Shown here in pieces: positions 15,081 to 24,539 of a stretch of 64,000 nucleotides of DNA. Both the position numbers and the translations under genes were made by a program. Origin of the DNA: Burkholderia sp. GAS332 (GTDB lineage Bacteria; Pseudomonadota; Gammaproteobacteria; Burkholderiales; Burkholderiaceae); contig FSRV01000002.1 in the NCBI GenBank assembly GCA_900142905.1, forward strand, positions 4,464,001 to 4,528,000. Reading direction: 5' to 3'. Positions within the stretch are counted from its first letter, which is position 1; every line of letters starts with the position of its first letter. Below the pieces are notes generated by a model. It made no database searches. It saw only the letters and a list, made by a program, of their open reading frames with translations, and was not told where the DNA came from.

Positions 15081-17459
15081 ATGAGCGGAAACTTGTTTGG
15101 ACATGAACCGATAGGGGGCCGCAAGACGTTGGCGCTAGCTGCCGTCCTGACGTTTTCGACTTCGGCACATGCGGTGGATCCCGCGCTGAACGCATTTGGC
15201 CAGGCCGGCGGTCTGGTTATCCCGTATGGGTTCGCCTTGCCTCAAGGTGTCGGTGAAGTGCAGTACAACGATTTCATCGACCCTCGCTACGGCAAGACGG
15301 CGACTGGATCGCAGACCTACTGGGGCGCCGTCGGCTTATTTCCGTATGTCGAACTGGCAGGCGGACTGGCAAACTATCCAGCGAATGTGTCGGTCCCGCT
15401 TGCGAACGAAGAGCATTTTGTAGTTCGTCACCTGATGGCGGATGTCAAGCTCGAGGTGCCGAAGTTTTTCAAGTATCAACCGAGCATCGCATTCGGTGTG
15501 ACCGACATTGGCGGGCAGACGCATTTCTTTCGTTCGAAGTACGGCGTGGTGTCGCAAGCGCTCGGGCCGGTGACACTGACAGCCGGTTACGGACAGGGCG
15601 ATCGTCTCAATGGTGTGTTCGGTGGCGCGCAAGTCTCGTTGTGGAACACAGGATTGTCGCTGCTCGCAGAAGACGATTCGAAGACGCCTTATGCGGGTGT
15701 GCGTTATCAGTCTCCGCGGATTAGTTGGCTCGCCGATGCGAACGTGATCGGCACAGTCACGCGCTCGATCCGGCCGACGGATGGCGTTTCGCCACGCACT
15801 TCGTTCTCGGTGGGCATTCAGATTCCGTTGGGCAGACGTTTCAGCAGTGCGCGTTGCGCAGACGGTTTATGCGAGGGCCCGCAAGTGCCGGTCGCGCAGA
15901 CCGCGGATACCGGCGATGATGGTCCGATCCGCCTCGCCAGCCTGCAACCAGTGGACACGCGCGCGGCTACCAATAACAACGGCGCGCTGGCCGCCGCGCC
16001 GATTACGTATGTGCCGCCGCTGCAGTCGTATGCGTCGGTGATGCTGAGTGATGTGACGGCGACGAAATCGTCGGATGCACCGTCTCCCGCAATGCCGGAA
16101 GCGCTGGATACCTCCGCGCTCGGCGAAATTGCCGCGCAACTCTTTGCCGCCGGCCTCGAGCGTGTGCGTGTGGGGATGAGCGGTCGCGATCTGGTGGTCG
16201 AGTACGAGAACCATCGCTACAACCAGAACGAAGCTGACGCACTAGGCATTGTGCTCGGCGTGGCGAGCGTGAATGCGCCGCACGGCACCGACAAGATTCA
16301 CGTGGTCATCAAGAAGGCGAATGAGCCGTTAGGCGAAGTCATTGTCGATCGTGATGCATTTGCGCAGTTCGTTGAGGGCGGTGCGCCGGCGGCCGCAAGT
16401 GCCTCACTGACGATGCGCATGCGTCCGACCTACGACGCGGATTCGATCGCGTGGCATGGCAACGAGCATACGCATGGGCTGACGCGGATTCAGATCGCGC
16501 CGATCGTCAGTTACCTCTACGGCACCGAATACGGCAACTTCGACATCTCGCTCGGCGCCAACATTCAAGGGTTCGTGCCGCTGTGGCGTGGCGCGGAGTT
16601 CTACGCAAGTTATATCGCGCCGATCTACAACACGAAGAACATGGACGAAGGCCGCGTGTTTAGCGATTACCGCTTGCGCGGCGGCCTGAATGCGGTCGCA
16701 TTGGTGCAAAGCTTCTGGATCATGCCGCAAGTGTTCAACGTGGCATCGGTCGGCAAGTTTGATTACTCATATGTCGGCGTGCAGAACGAAACCACGGTGT
16801 TCGTGCCGGGCCGCCCCGATCTGATCCGCTTGCGGCTCGCCTATTTGCACCATGAGCCGGGCCATGACGAATTGCCTAGCGAGAAAAATGCCGAGTTGAC
16901 TTACCGCTGGGTGAAGCCGTCCTGGAAGTTGTGGATCGAAGCGGGCGTGGCGCGCTTTGTCGGCGGGGACAAGGGGCCGGAAGCGACGCTGACGCGCTGG
17001 TTCGACGACGTATCGGTGAGCGTGCATGGCGAGCATAGCGGGCAGGGCACGTTTGTGGGCGCCGCAATCAGCTTCCCGCTGACGTTGCGCCAGGGCATGA
17101 AGCCTGGGATCAGTCAGGTGGATGGCTCGGAACAGTTCGGGCTCGACTTCCGTACGCGGGTGGGATCGACGAATTATCTGGCGACCAACGCGGACGAGAA
17201 CATGACCTTCCCGTACAGCACGCAGCAGTACCTGCTGAATCAGGGCCGCTTTAGCGGTGAGTACTTTTCGACTCAGCTTTACAGGATGCGTGATGCGTAT
17301 TTGCGTTACGGGCGACCTGGCGGTGACGCAACGAAGCCGAAGCCGCAAACAAGTGGGCCTGCTGTATCGACGGGCGCCGCGCTTTCACATGGCGTCTGCG
17401 GAAGCGGTTTTCAGGATGTAAGCGACGGACGGGCGTTGGTGCCGGTCAATTGTGAATGA
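15081..17459 (+). CDS. yjbH: YjbH/GfcD-family outer-membrane exopolysaccharide protein
   Basis: 792 residues from the ATG at 15081, which gives a normal signal peptide ending STSAHA; a TTG 51 bp upstream is possible and neither has a strong SD. The mature protein opens with LNAFGQAGGLVIPYGFALP and a long beta-rich first half. A spacer of low complexity (about 260-340) follows, then a second beta-rich half with QIAPIVSYLYGTEYGNFDIS and FGLDFRTRVGSTNY. This two-barrel layout is that of YjbH/GfcD, which form a large outer-membrane pore for capsule or exopolysaccharide export (family knowledge). It is the first gene of the polysaccharide region and is followed 19 bp later by a lipoprotein gene. 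Confidence 0.85.
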   Translation: MSGNLFGHEPIGGRKTLALAAVLTFSTSAHAVDPALNAFGQAGGLVIPYGFALPQGVGEVQYNDFIDPRYGKTATGSQTYWGAVGLFPYVELAGGLANYPANVSVPLANEEHFVVRHLMADVKLEVPKFFKYQPSIAFGVTDIGGQTHFFRSKYGVVSQALGPVTLTAGYGQGDRLNGVFGGAQVSLWNTGLSLLAEDDSKTPYAGVRYQSPRISWLADANVIGTVTRSIRPTDGVSPRTSFSVGIQIPLGRRFSSARCADGLCEGPQVPVAQTADTGDDGPIRLASLQPVDTRAATNNNGALAAAPITYVPPLQSYASVMLSDVTATKSSDAPSPAMPEALDTSALGEIAAQLFAAGLERVRVGMSGRDLVVEYENHRYNQNEADALGIVLGVASVNAPHGTDKIHVVIKKANEPLGEVIVDRDAFAQFVEGGAPAAASASLTMRMRPTYDADSIAWHGNEHTHGLTRIQIAPIVSYLYGTEYGNFDISLGANIQGFVPLWRGAEFYASYIAPIYNTKNMDEGRVFSDYRLRGGLNAVALVQSFWIMPQVFNVASVGKFDYSYVGVQNETTVFVPGRPDLIRLRLAYLHHEPGHDELPSEKNAELTYRWVKPSWKLWIEAGVARFVGGDKGPEATLTRWFDDVSVSVHGEHSGQGTFVGAAISFPLTLRQGMKPGISQVDGSEQFGLDFRTRVGSTNYLATNADENMTFPYSTQQYLLNQGRFSGEYFSTQLYRMRDAYLRYGRPGGDATKPKPQTSGPAVSTGAALSHGVCGSGFQDVSDGRALVPVNCE

Positions 17460-17478
17460 CTTTCTTTGGGGATAGGCG

Positions 17479-18210
17479 ATGAAGCTTCTAAACGGCGCCA
17501 CGCTGCGCACGCTGCAATTCGGATCGATGGTGCTTGCGACCAGTGCGCTGGTCGCTTGCGGTGGCAGTGGGGACTCACCGGGCGCTACGGTGAGCGGTAC
17601 GGCAGCGGTAGGCGCGGCAATGGCAAACGCCAGTATTGTACTGACTTGCAAGAACGGTTCGGGTAGTGCGACGGCTAACGCAAGTGGCGCGTACTCGGCG
17701 ACCTTCAATTTTGACGGACCGTGTGCGATCACGGCATCGAGCAGCTCCACCGCGCTCCATTCGTTTGCGGTCGGCGCGGGCACCTACAACGTGACGCCCT
17801 TGACCGAATTGCTCTTGAGCTATCTGGCCGGCCAGCTTGGAACCACGGTTAGCGGGCTGCTGTCAGGAATCGCGAGCAACACAACGTTTCAGAGCGCGTT
17901 GTCAAACAGTACGGTGGTCGCAAACGCACAAGCTGCCGTCGCCCAGTTGATCAAGACAGAGTATGGGATAACGCTTTCGTCATCTTCGTTCTTGACGGTT
18001 TCGTTCACGCCAGGGCAGCCCGGCGCGGATGCGGATCTGGACGCTTTGCAGACTGCCGGTGCGATTACGGCGAATGGTCAGCCGTCGTCGTCGTTGACAA
18101 CTGCTGCGACAGCGGCAGGGGCGGCTGCGCCGATCACCGGTGGGGGCAACGGCGGTGGAGCAACCGGTGGAACGGGTGGCACCGGTGGCACGGGAACCAC
18201 AACGAAATAG
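17479..18210 (+). CDS. Secreted lipoprotein with Gly/Thr-rich tail
   Basis: 243 residues. The signal ends ATSALVAC, with Cys27 as the lipidation site, followed by GGSGD. A short domain SGTAAVGAAMANASIVL resembles carboxypeptidase-regulatory-like beta domains. The middle (about 110-200) is Ala/Ser-rich and helical. The tail is Gly/Thr-rich, GGATGGTGGTGGTG, a low-complexity run. The SD GGGGATAGGCG precedes the start. It lies 19 bp after yjbH and is surely co-transcribed, so a role in surface polysaccharide handling is possible. Function unknown. Confidence 0.8.
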   Translation: MKLLNGATLRTLQFGSMVLATSALVACGGSGDSPGATVSGTAAVGAAMANASIVLTCKNGSGSATANASGAYSATFNFDGPCAITASSSSTALHSFAVGAGTYNVTPLTELLLSYLAGQLGTTVSGLLSGIASNTTFQSALSNSTVVANAQAAVAQLIKTEYGITLSSSSFLTVSFTPGQPGADADLDALQTAGAITANGQPSSSLTTAATAAGAAAPITGGGNGGGATGGTGGTGGTGTTTK

Positions 18211-18312
18211 CTTGCGCGTACGGAAGAAGAAAATCGGGCTGCCGGACGGGTCCAGGCCTCCAATGGAGCTGGACCGGCGGCTCACCAAGGAATCTTTGCC
18301 TAATACGGAATT

Positions 18313-18340
18313 GCTCAAATAAGCCTGAAGGTATTTGAGC
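18313..18340. terminator. Terminator-like inverted repeat
   Basis: GCTCAAATA (18313-18321), a 10-nt loop, then TATTTGAGC (18332-18340), a perfect 9-bp stem followed by CTTTG. The T-run is short. It sits between the lipoprotein gene and a convergent ORF and may end transcription of either. Confidence 0.45.
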
Positions 18341-18450
18341 CTTTGCGTCGCGATGGTGCGGATTGGAGAAGGACGGTCTTTGCGATTGAGCCGCGAGAAT
18401 GCATGAACGTGCATGAACGGAACAACAGCGGCTTGAGACGTGAAGGGAAA

Positions 18451-18807
18451 CTATTCGAAGCCGAGCCTGTGACTCAGAATAGGTGCGAAAAAGAGTGCAA
18501 TCGCAGAGCCCACTGCCTTGCCCTCGAGCTCCGCGGCCGCAGGCGCGGCTCGCATTCCATACACGTGCACGAACAGATCAAATAGTTGGGGTACGCAGTA
18601 AAGCGCCGCGATCGCAATGCAATAAGCTTGCACGACGGATATGCGCCAGCCCTTCTCGAAGGCGACAGCAGCGGCGACAATGCGCAGCACGGCGAACAAC
18701 ACGAGCGCACCCACAGCAGCCTGTTCGCGGACCAGATACTCCGGAATTAACTCGCCCATAACTCCCTGTGCACCCGCTACGTTAAACCGCCTGAAAGTGA
18801 AAACCAT
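18451..18807 (-). CDS. Hypothetical membrane protein, 118 residues
   Basis: From the ATG at 18807 the product has three hydrophobic stretches: AAVGALVLFAVLRIVAAAVA, VVQAYCIAIAALYC and VGSAIALFFAPIL. The middle is consistent with inner-membrane helices. No SD is obvious and the frame is open further upstream. It is convergent with the lipoprotein gene and upstream of nothing on its strand. The membrane pattern argues for a real gene; family unknown. Confidence 0.5.
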   Translation of the reverse strand: MVFTFRRFNVAGAQGVMGELIPEYLVREQAAVGALVLFAVLRIVAAAVAFEKGWRISVVQAYCIAIAALYCVPQLFDLFVHVYGMRAAPAAAELEGKAVGSAIALFFAPILSHRLGFE

Positions 18808-19042
18808 CCGTTCGAACTCTGTGATCGGATGGCCAACTGTTTGGGACAATCGTCCTTCGGCATTGAGGAACGAGTCGACAGCTTTTGATGTTACCGAAGC
18901 TGCACTAGCGCAATGAAAATGCGGCTGAATGAACCACAATCTTGGCTGATATAGTCAAGAGTCACCGCCCGTTAAACAATCGCGCACACCCCTCTTCGCA
19001 AGACTTGCGGTCGTGCTGGCCGTATCTGCAATAACCAGTCTG

Positions 19043-19924
19043 TCAGCCCACGAGCACTGGCGAGCGCGTAAGCAGGTACTCTTCAAAGTCGGCGGCCACT
19101 TCCGGGTGACGCAGCGCAAACTCGACCGTCGCCTTCAGATAACCCAGCTTGCTGCCGCAGTCGAAACGCGTACCGTGGTACTTGTACGCCAGCACCTGCT
19201 CATCGGCGAGCAGCGATTGAATCGCGTCCGTCAACTGCAATTCGCCGCCTGCGCTCGGTTTGAGCGAACGGATGTGGTGAAAAATTCGTGGCTTGAGTAC
19301 GTAGCGGCCCACCACACCGAGATTCGACGGTGCCACGCTCGGCTCTGGCTTTTCGACGATGCCCGACATCTTGATGATCGAGTCTTCCCACTGCTTGCCA
19401 TCGACGATACCGTACGACTTTGTCTCCGAGTGCGGGATCTCTTCGACGCCGATCACCGAGCTGTGATAGTGATCGAACACCTCGATCATCTGCGTCATCA
19501 CGGGCGGCGTGCCGTACAGCAAGTCGTCCGCGAGAATCACGGCGAACGGGTGGCCGCCCACCAGTTTCTCCGCGCACAGTACCGCGTGACCGAGCCCCAA
19601 CGCTTCCGGCTGACGCACGTAGAAGCAGTCCACATGACTCGGCTTGATGCTGCGCACCAGTTCCAGCAGCTTTTGCTTGCCGCGCGCTTCCAGCTCCGCC
19701 TCGATCTCATAGGATTTATCGAAATGGTCCTCGATTGCGCGCTTGCTCCGACCCGTGACAAAGATCATTTCGGTGATGCCGGCCGCCATTGCCTCTTCCA
19801 CCGCGTACTGAATTAGAGGCTTGTCGACGATCGGCAGCATCTCCTTCGGACTCGCCTTCGTAGCAGGGAGGAACCGGGTACCAAGACCCGCAACCGGAAA
19901 TACCGCCTTAGTGACTTTGAGCAT
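19043..19924 (-). CDS. galU: UTP-glucose-1-phosphate uridylyltransferase
   Basis: 293 residues, normal GalU length. The nucleotide-binding segment VFPAGLGTRFLPATK-like (AVFPVAGLGTRFLPATKASP) is followed by EMLPIVDKPLIQYAVEEA, then IEDHFDKSYE and YVLKPRIFHHI, all GalU marks. It makes UDP-glucose from UTP and glucose-1-phosphate in the cytoplasm, the precursor that Ugd (divergent, at 20385) oxidises to UDP-glucuronate. The start at 19924 gives the canonical N terminus; a GTG 30 bp upstream would add ten residues. A terminator-shaped hairpin lies just before it, and a TGGC palindrome lies between galU and ugd. Confidence 0.95.
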   Translation of the reverse strand: MLKVTKAVFPVAGLGTRFLPATKASPKEMLPIVDKPLIQYAVEEAMAAGITEMIFVTGRSKRAIEDHFDKSYEIEAELEARGKQKLLELVRSIKPSHVDCFYVRQPEALGLGHAVLCAEKLVGGHPFAVILADDLLYGTPPVMTQMIEVFDHYHSSVIGVEEIPHSETKSYGIVDGKQWEDSIIKMSGIVEKPEPSVAPSNLGVVGRYVLKPRIFHHIRSLKPSAGGELQLTDAIQSLLADEQVLAYKYHGTRFDCGSKLGYLKATVEFALRHPEVAADFEEYLLTRSPVLVG

Positions 19925-19954
19925 GAGCTGTTCGGCTGTATGTGATGGCGACAC

Positions 19955-19987
19955 AAAAAAAGAGCCTGCGCTGTGAAACAGGCAGGC
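19955..19987 (-). terminator. Intrinsic-terminator-shaped hairpin in the galU leader
   Basis: On the minus strand GCCTGC (19987-19982) pairs with GCAGGC (19969-19964), 12-nt loop, followed by TC and seven T (19961-19955). It ends 30 nt before the galU ATG. No gene lies upstream on this strand, so it either ends a small transcript or attenuates galU. Confidence 0.5.
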
Positions 19988-20246
19988 CTAATTCCGAGGT
20001 AAGAGGCCACGCTTGCGCGAGCCTGTAAGATCATCTTGCGGATGACCCGGCTTAAGCATAAGAGCGGCAAGCAGCGGCAGGCATGCGCTGGCGGAAGAAG
20101 CTCCGATTTTGGCTAAAGTGAATAAACACCTGTTCGACGTAGCCCATGACACGCGCGATGCCTTTGGGCGCGTCGTGAGGGCAGCGACCACCGGCGGGGG
20201 GCGTCGCGGCACGAGGGCGTAACTTTGCGATATACGGAAATTATGT

Positions 20247-20261
20247 TGGCGAAATCCGCCA
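20247..20261. promoter_or_regulatory. TGGC-N7-GCCA palindrome before ugd
   Basis: TGGCGAAATCCGCCA: TGGCG and CGCCA arms with a 5-nt spacer. It has the outer TGGC/GCCA arms and 15-bp length of the TGGCCGAATYRGCCA sites at 32199, 32332 and 43092. It lies 124 bp before ugd in the galU-ugd divergent region. Confidence 0.4.
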
Positions 20262-20384
20262 CATAAATCAACTCACCGGATGGTTCGTGAAGAATGGGCG
20301 CCGATCGAGTATTAACCATCGTGGCGTGCAGAGTCATGCTTGTCGCCGCCACGCCGCCTATTCTCTCTCCTGCTACCCGGATCA

Positions 20385-21755
20385 ATGAAAGTCACCATTA
20401 TCGGAACCGGATACGTCGGCCTCGTCACGGGCGCGTGTCTGGCAGAACTGGGCAATGACGTGCTCTGCCTGGACGTCGACGAAGCGAAGATCGCGATGCT
20501 TAACAACGGCCAGGTGCCGATTTACGAGCCGGGTTTGGCGAACGTGATCGACCGCAATCGCGAAGCCGGGCGGCTCGCGTTCTCGACCGATGCGGAGAAG
20601 GCAGCCACACACGGCGACATACAGTTCATCGCGGTGGGCACACCTCCGGACGAGGACGGCTCCGCCGATCTGCAATACGTGATCGCCGCCGCGAAGAACA
20701 TCGGCAAGTACATGAACGGGTTCAAAGTCATCGTTGACAAATCGACGGTACCCGTCGGCACAGCCGGCAAGGTCCACGAGGCGATTGCGGCAGAACAGGC
20801 GATGCGCCGGGCCGACGTGCCTTTTGCGGTCGTGTCGAATCCAGAATTCCTCAAGGAAGGGGCTGCGATCGAAGACTTCATGCGGCCTGATCGCATCGTG
20901 ATCGGTTGCGACGACGACGTATCGGGTCTACGTGCCCGAAGCCTGCTTGAGCATCTCTACGCACCGTTTAATCGCAACCACCAGCGCACGTTGTTCATGG
21001 ATGTGCGCTCGGCCGAATTCACCAAGTACGCGGCGAACGCGATGCTGGCCACACGCATCTCGTTCATGAACGAGATGGCCAACCTGGCGGACTGCGTCGG
21101 CGCCGACATCGAAAATGTTCGTCGCGGCATCGGTTCCGACCCGCGCATCGGCTACAGCTTTCTGTATGCGGGCTGCGGATACGGTGGCTCGTGTTTCCCG
21201 AAGGATGTGCAGGCACTCATGCGAACCGCCGGTGACTACGACATGGAGATGAACATCCTCGCCTCGGCCGAGTTCGTCAATGAGCGCCAGAAGACCGTGC
21301 TCTTCAACAAGATCCGAAGGCATTTCGGTCACGCACTGCGGGGCGCACGCTTTGCAGTGTGGGGCTTGTCGTTCAAACCGAACACCGACGATATGCGGGA
21401 GGCGACAAGCCGCCGCCTGATCGCGGATCTGCTGCGCCACGGCGCCACGTTGAGCGTCTATGACCCTGTCGCCCTTGATGAGGCCCGGCGCTGCCTGAGC
21501 GATGACCTCGACGCTGAAAGTTTCGCGCGCGTTGAGTTCTCGCAGGACCGTGATCAGGCGCTCGTTGGCGCAGATGCGCTCGTCATCCTCACAGAATGGA
21601 AGGAATTCCGCAGCCCCGATTTTGAACAGATGAGGGTCGCGCTCAACGACACATTGATCTTCGACGGACGCAATCTGTACGACCCGCACGTGATGAAACA
21701 GACCGGCTGGGACTATTACACGATTGGCCGCGACGCCGCTCGTGCCACGGCCTGA
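20385..21755 (+). CDS. ugd: UDP-glucose 6-dehydrogenase
   Basis: 456 residues. The NAD-binding N terminus reads [20 protein letters not shown] and the catalytic Cys is Cys270 in [26 protein letters not shown] and the C-terminal [17 protein letters not shown] complete the family set. It oxidises UDP-glucose twice to UDP-glucuronate in the cytoplasm, supplying acidic sugar for the polymer. The start at 20385 puts the Rossmann motif at the N terminus, with 15 extra codons upstream rejected. It is the first gene of the main assembly operon and is followed 77 bp later by the acyltransferase. Confidence 0.96.
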   Translation: MKVTIIGTGYVGLVTGACLAELGNDVLCLDVDEAKIAMLNNGQVPIYEPGLANVIDRNREAGRLAFSTDAEKAATHGDIQFIAVGTPPDEDGSADLQYVIAAAKNIGKYMNGFKVIVDKSTVPVGTAGKVHEAIAAEQAMRRADVPFAVVSNPEFLKEGAAIEDFMRPDRIVIGCDDDVSGLRARSLLEHLYAPFNRNHQRTLFMDVRSAEFTKYAANAMLATRISFMNEMANLADCVGADIENVRRGIGSDPRIGYSFLYAGCGYGGSCFPKDVQALMRTAGDYDMEMNILASAEFVNERQKTVLFNKIRRHFGHALRGARFAVWGLSFKPNTDDMREATSRRLIADLLRHGATLSVYDPVALDEARRCLSDDLDAESFARVEFSQDRDQALVGADALVILTEWKEFRSPDFEQMRVALNDTLIFDGRNLYDPHVMKQTGWDYYTIGRDAARATA

Positions 21756-21832
21756 GCGCGAAGAGCCAGGTGTCTAACGTGCGCGCCGGCCACTAAGCGT
21801 TGCCGGCGTGCGCATTTTTGAATGGCGAAGCG

Positions 21833-22546
21833 ATGTTGAAAGCGATTGTCAATCGGGCATTGATGCGTGTTCGGCCCGGTAAGCAGGTCGCCATTGAAGT
21901 GGGCGGCCTGGATCTGATGCTCTATCTTGCGGAACAGAGCTGGAATGGGCTGCGAGGCACGGTGCTGTCTTTACGCTTCAAGCGCGCCGGGGTGTGCTTT
22001 GTGGGCCGGAATGTGCGACTGCGTTTCGCAAGGAATATCGAAATCGGACGCTACGCCACCATTGGCGACGGTACGATCCTCAGCGGCCTCGGCCGGAACG
22101 GTTTGAGGCTCGGCGCGCGGGTCAACATCGGTGCGTACTCGAGACTCATTGTCGGTACGGATGTCGCCCGGCCCGGCAGCCACATTCATATCGGCGACGG
22201 TTGTGGCATCGGCGAGTACTCGAGTGTGGGCGGCTCGGGCGGCATCTCGATCGGGCGGAACACGATCATTGGCCAATACTTCAGCGCGCATCCGGAGAAT
22301 CACAATTTCAAGGACCTGTCGCGGCCGATTCGCGAGCAGGGCACGACACGCATGCCCATCGGCATCGAGGAAGACTGCTGGCTGGGCGCACGTGTCACGG
22401 TGCTTGGCGGGGTGACGATCGGCAAGGGCTGTGTGATCGCCGCGGGCTCGGTGATTACGCGCGACGTGCCGCCGTTCTCCATTGTCGCCGGCGTTCCGGG
22501 CCGTGTCGTGGGTAGCCGGCGTGGAGGCGACGATGCCGGCGATTGA
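21833..22546 (+). CDS. Hexapeptide-repeat acyltransferase
   Basis: 237 residues. Left-handed beta-helix hexad repeats run from about residue 60 to 220: IEIGRYATIGDG, VNIGAYSRLIVG, IHIGDGCGIGEYSSVGG, ISIGRNTIIGQY, then CWLGARVTVLGGVTIGKGCV and IAAGSVITRDVPPF. HPENHNF supplies the catalytic-type His of WbbJ/maltose-O-acetyltransferase relatives. It probably O-acetylates a sugar of the exopolysaccharide, using acetyl-CoA in the cytoplasm. The start at 21833 has GAAG upstream. It overlaps the next glycosyltransferase by 14 bp, so translation is probably coupled. Confidence 0.9.
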   Translation: MLKAIVNRALMRVRPGKQVAIEVGGLDLMLYLAEQSWNGLRGTVLSLRFKRAGVCFVGRNVRLRFARNIEIGRYATIGDGTILSGLGRNGLRLGARVNIGAYSRLIVGTDVARPGSHIHIGDGCGIGEYSSVGGSGGISIGRNTIIGQYFSAHPENHNFKDLSRPIREQGTTRMPIGIEEDCWLGARVTVLGGVTIGKGCVIAAGSVITRDVPPFSIVAGVPGRVVGSRRGGDDAGD

Positions 22547-23369
22547 TATCTTCGTTGTACTGTACCGGCGCGATCCCGAAGTGGCCGAAACGCTCGTTAC
22601 GTTGAGCCGCATTGATTTCGCGGCGCTCGGCATTGATGTCGAAGTACACATCTGGGACAACGCGCGAGCGGTCCCTGCGCCGCCGAATCCGCATTTTTTG
22701 CCGTTCCGCTGGCGCTATCTGGCGTCTCCGGGAAACGAACCGCTTTCCAAGGTGTACAACGTGCTGGTGAGCGAATCGACACGGCCGCACGTTGTCATCT
22801 TCGACCAGGACTCCAATGTCGACGCGGCGTTCTTCGAAACACTGGCAGACAGCCTCGGCAAGGTCGAACTCGGGGCCGACGTCTTCGTCCCGGTCATTCG
22901 GCACGAGGGGAATCTGATCAGTCCGGGACGCCTGCGATGGATCAAGGGCCAGGCACTCCGCAGTGTCACCACGAACGCCATGTTGCCGACCGACTTCACC
23001 GCGATGATGAGCGGGATGTGCATCAACCGTACCTTGCTCGCGCAACTTGCACCGCAGCCGTTCGACGAGCGGCTACGCCTTTATGGCGTCGACACCCGTT
23101 TCTGCCGCGATCTTGCGCGGCACGGTGCGCGGGCTTATCTCCATGGGGCGGTGCTCGGCCACGATTCGGCGCTACGCAGCACGACCGATCCTCGAGCGGC
23201 ACTGCAGCGCCAGATATGGCTATGGCAGTCGTGGTTGCGCGTATTCGACCGCAATCCGTTCGAGGCGCTGGCGATCCGATGCTATGTGCTGTGGAAAGCC
23301 TTGAGCGTGTCAGTCGGTGCCCGCGCGCGGGGAAATTTCTTTGACGTGATTGCGGAGGTGTTTCGTTGA
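22533..23369 (+). CDS. Family 2 glycosyltransferase
   Basis: 278 residues, GT-A fold. The N terminus IDIFVVLYRRDPEVAETLV and the metal/nucleotide segment VVIFDQDSNVD (with the DxD-like DQD) match rhamnosyltransferase-type GT2 enzymes. GMCINRTLLAQL is a typical acceptor-loop region. The start at 22533 has a strong GGAGG SD and lies inside the end of the acyltransferase gene. It adds a sugar to the lipid-linked repeat at the inner membrane. Donor not determinable, though dTDP-rhamnose is plausible given rfbBAC downstream (inference). Its stop overlaps the TTG start of the next gene. Confidence 0.88.
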   Translation: MPAIDIFVVLYRRDPEVAETLVTLSRIDFAALGIDVEVHIWDNARAVPAPPNPHFLPFRWRYLASPGNEPLSKVYNVLVSESTRPHVVIFDQDSNVDAAFFETLADSLGKVELGADVFVPVIRHEGNLISPGRLRWIKGQALRSVTTNAMLPTDFTAMMSGMCINRTLLAQLAPQPFDERLRLYGVDTRFCRDLARHGARAYLHGAVLGHDSALRSTTDPRAALQRQIWLWQSWLRVFDRNPFEALAIRCYVLWKALSVSVGARARGNFFDVIAEVFR

Positions 23370-24520
23370 GTACATCGATTGCAATCTTGATGGTCCATCA
23401 AGGGTCGGAACTGTATGGATCGGATCGCAGTTTCGTGTCGGCGTTGTGCGCTTTACGCGAGCGACATCCGGATGCAATGATCGACGTGGTATTGCCGGAG
23501 CCTGGCCCCATCGTCGATCACGTCGCGCGTTATGCGAGCCGGATTCTTTACAACGGCTATGGCGTACTGCGCAAGAAGGAATTGAAGGCACGACCCTGGC
23601 AAACATGCCTGCGAATGATTACGGCCTGGCTGGAATACCGGCGCATGTTTCGCTCGTACCAGATCTGCTATGTGAATACGGTTGTGTGCGTGGCCGCGAT
23701 AGCCGCCCTGCGCGGACAGCGTGCGGGCACCTACGTGCACGTGCGGGAGATTCCGTCTTCACTCGCCCTTAGCGTTTTCAGGGCCTTGCTGAAGATATCG
23801 CGTGCTTCGTTGATTTATAACTCGCGGGCGACGGCGGCGGCATTCGCAATGCCGGGCGACGTGATCCACAACGGCGTCGACATCACCGGCCCCGCGGCTC
23901 CTGCCGACACCGCGCAAGGGCGCGCGCGGCGGCTCACGATCATCGGCCGCATCAATCCATGGAAAGGGCAACAGTTTGTGCTTGATGCGCTGTCCACGCT
24001 TGGGCGACGGTTGCCGGTGCAGTTGCGCATTGTCGGCGACGTTTTCCCAGGCTATGAGGCACTGCTGGACACACTTCGTGAGACTGCGAAAGCATGCGAG
24101 CAGATCGTGGAATTCGAAGGCTTCACGAACGATCCCGGCGTGCATTTCTCGTGGGCCGACTTCGTGGTGGTGCCGTCGGTTTTGCCCGAGCCCTTCGGAC
24201 GGGTGGCGATCGAGAGCTTCGCATCCGGGCGGCCGGTGATCGCCGCCGCCTCTGGCGGCCTGCAGGAGATCGTGACCGACGGTGTTGACGGGTTCCTATT
24301 TGCGCCTGGCGACATGGCAGATTTTTTAAGGGTGGTGGAAAGGGCGCTGGCGATGACGCACGACGCGTACGCCGAGATGGCGAAGGCCGCACGGGCGAAG
24401 TATCTCGGTGCTTTCACGGTCCAGACTTACATGCGCTCGGTTGCGGACACCGTGCGGCCGTTGCCCGACGACACAAGGCTGACGCGCAAAGTGTCTGCGT
24501 TGCGCCGCGAAACACCCTGA
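23366..24520 (+). CDS. Family 4 glycosyltransferase (TTG start)
   Basis: 384 residues, GT-B fold. ILMVHQGSELYGSDRSFVSA is the N-terminal acceptor-domain opening. The C-terminal donor half shows IIGRINPWKGQQFVLDAL, VVPSVLPEPFGRVAIESFAS with the conserved E-F-G-x-x-x-x-E donor-binding motif, and GRPVIAAASGGLQEIV. The start is TTG, sharing bases with the previous TGA stop (TTGA), with GGAGG upstream, so translation is coupled. It transfers one sugar of the repeat unit with retention of anomeric configuration. Donor unknown. Confidence 0.9.
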   Translation: MSTSIAILMVHQGSELYGSDRSFVSALCALRERHPDAMIDVVLPEPGPIVDHVARYASRILYNGYGVLRKKELKARPWQTCLRMITAWLEYRRMFRSYQICYVNTVVCVAAIAALRGQRAGTYVHVREIPSSLALSVFRALLKISRASLIYNSRATAAAFAMPGDVIHNGVDITGPAAPADTAQGRARRLTIIGRINPWKGQQFVLDALSTLGRRLPVQLRIVGDVFPGYEALLDTLRETAKACEQIVEFEGFTNDPGVHFSWADFVVVPSVLPEPFGRVAIESFASGRPVIAAASGGLQEIVTDGVDGFLFAPGDMADFLRVVERALAMTHDAYAEMAKAARAKYLGAFTVQTYMRSVADTVRPLPDDTRLTRKVSALRRETP

Positions 24521-24539
24521 TGACGATCGTCGCAAATCA

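Noticed and set aside
19013..19816. 267-codon plus-strand frame opposite galU
   Set aside because: Composition of an antisense shadow; galU is fully supported.
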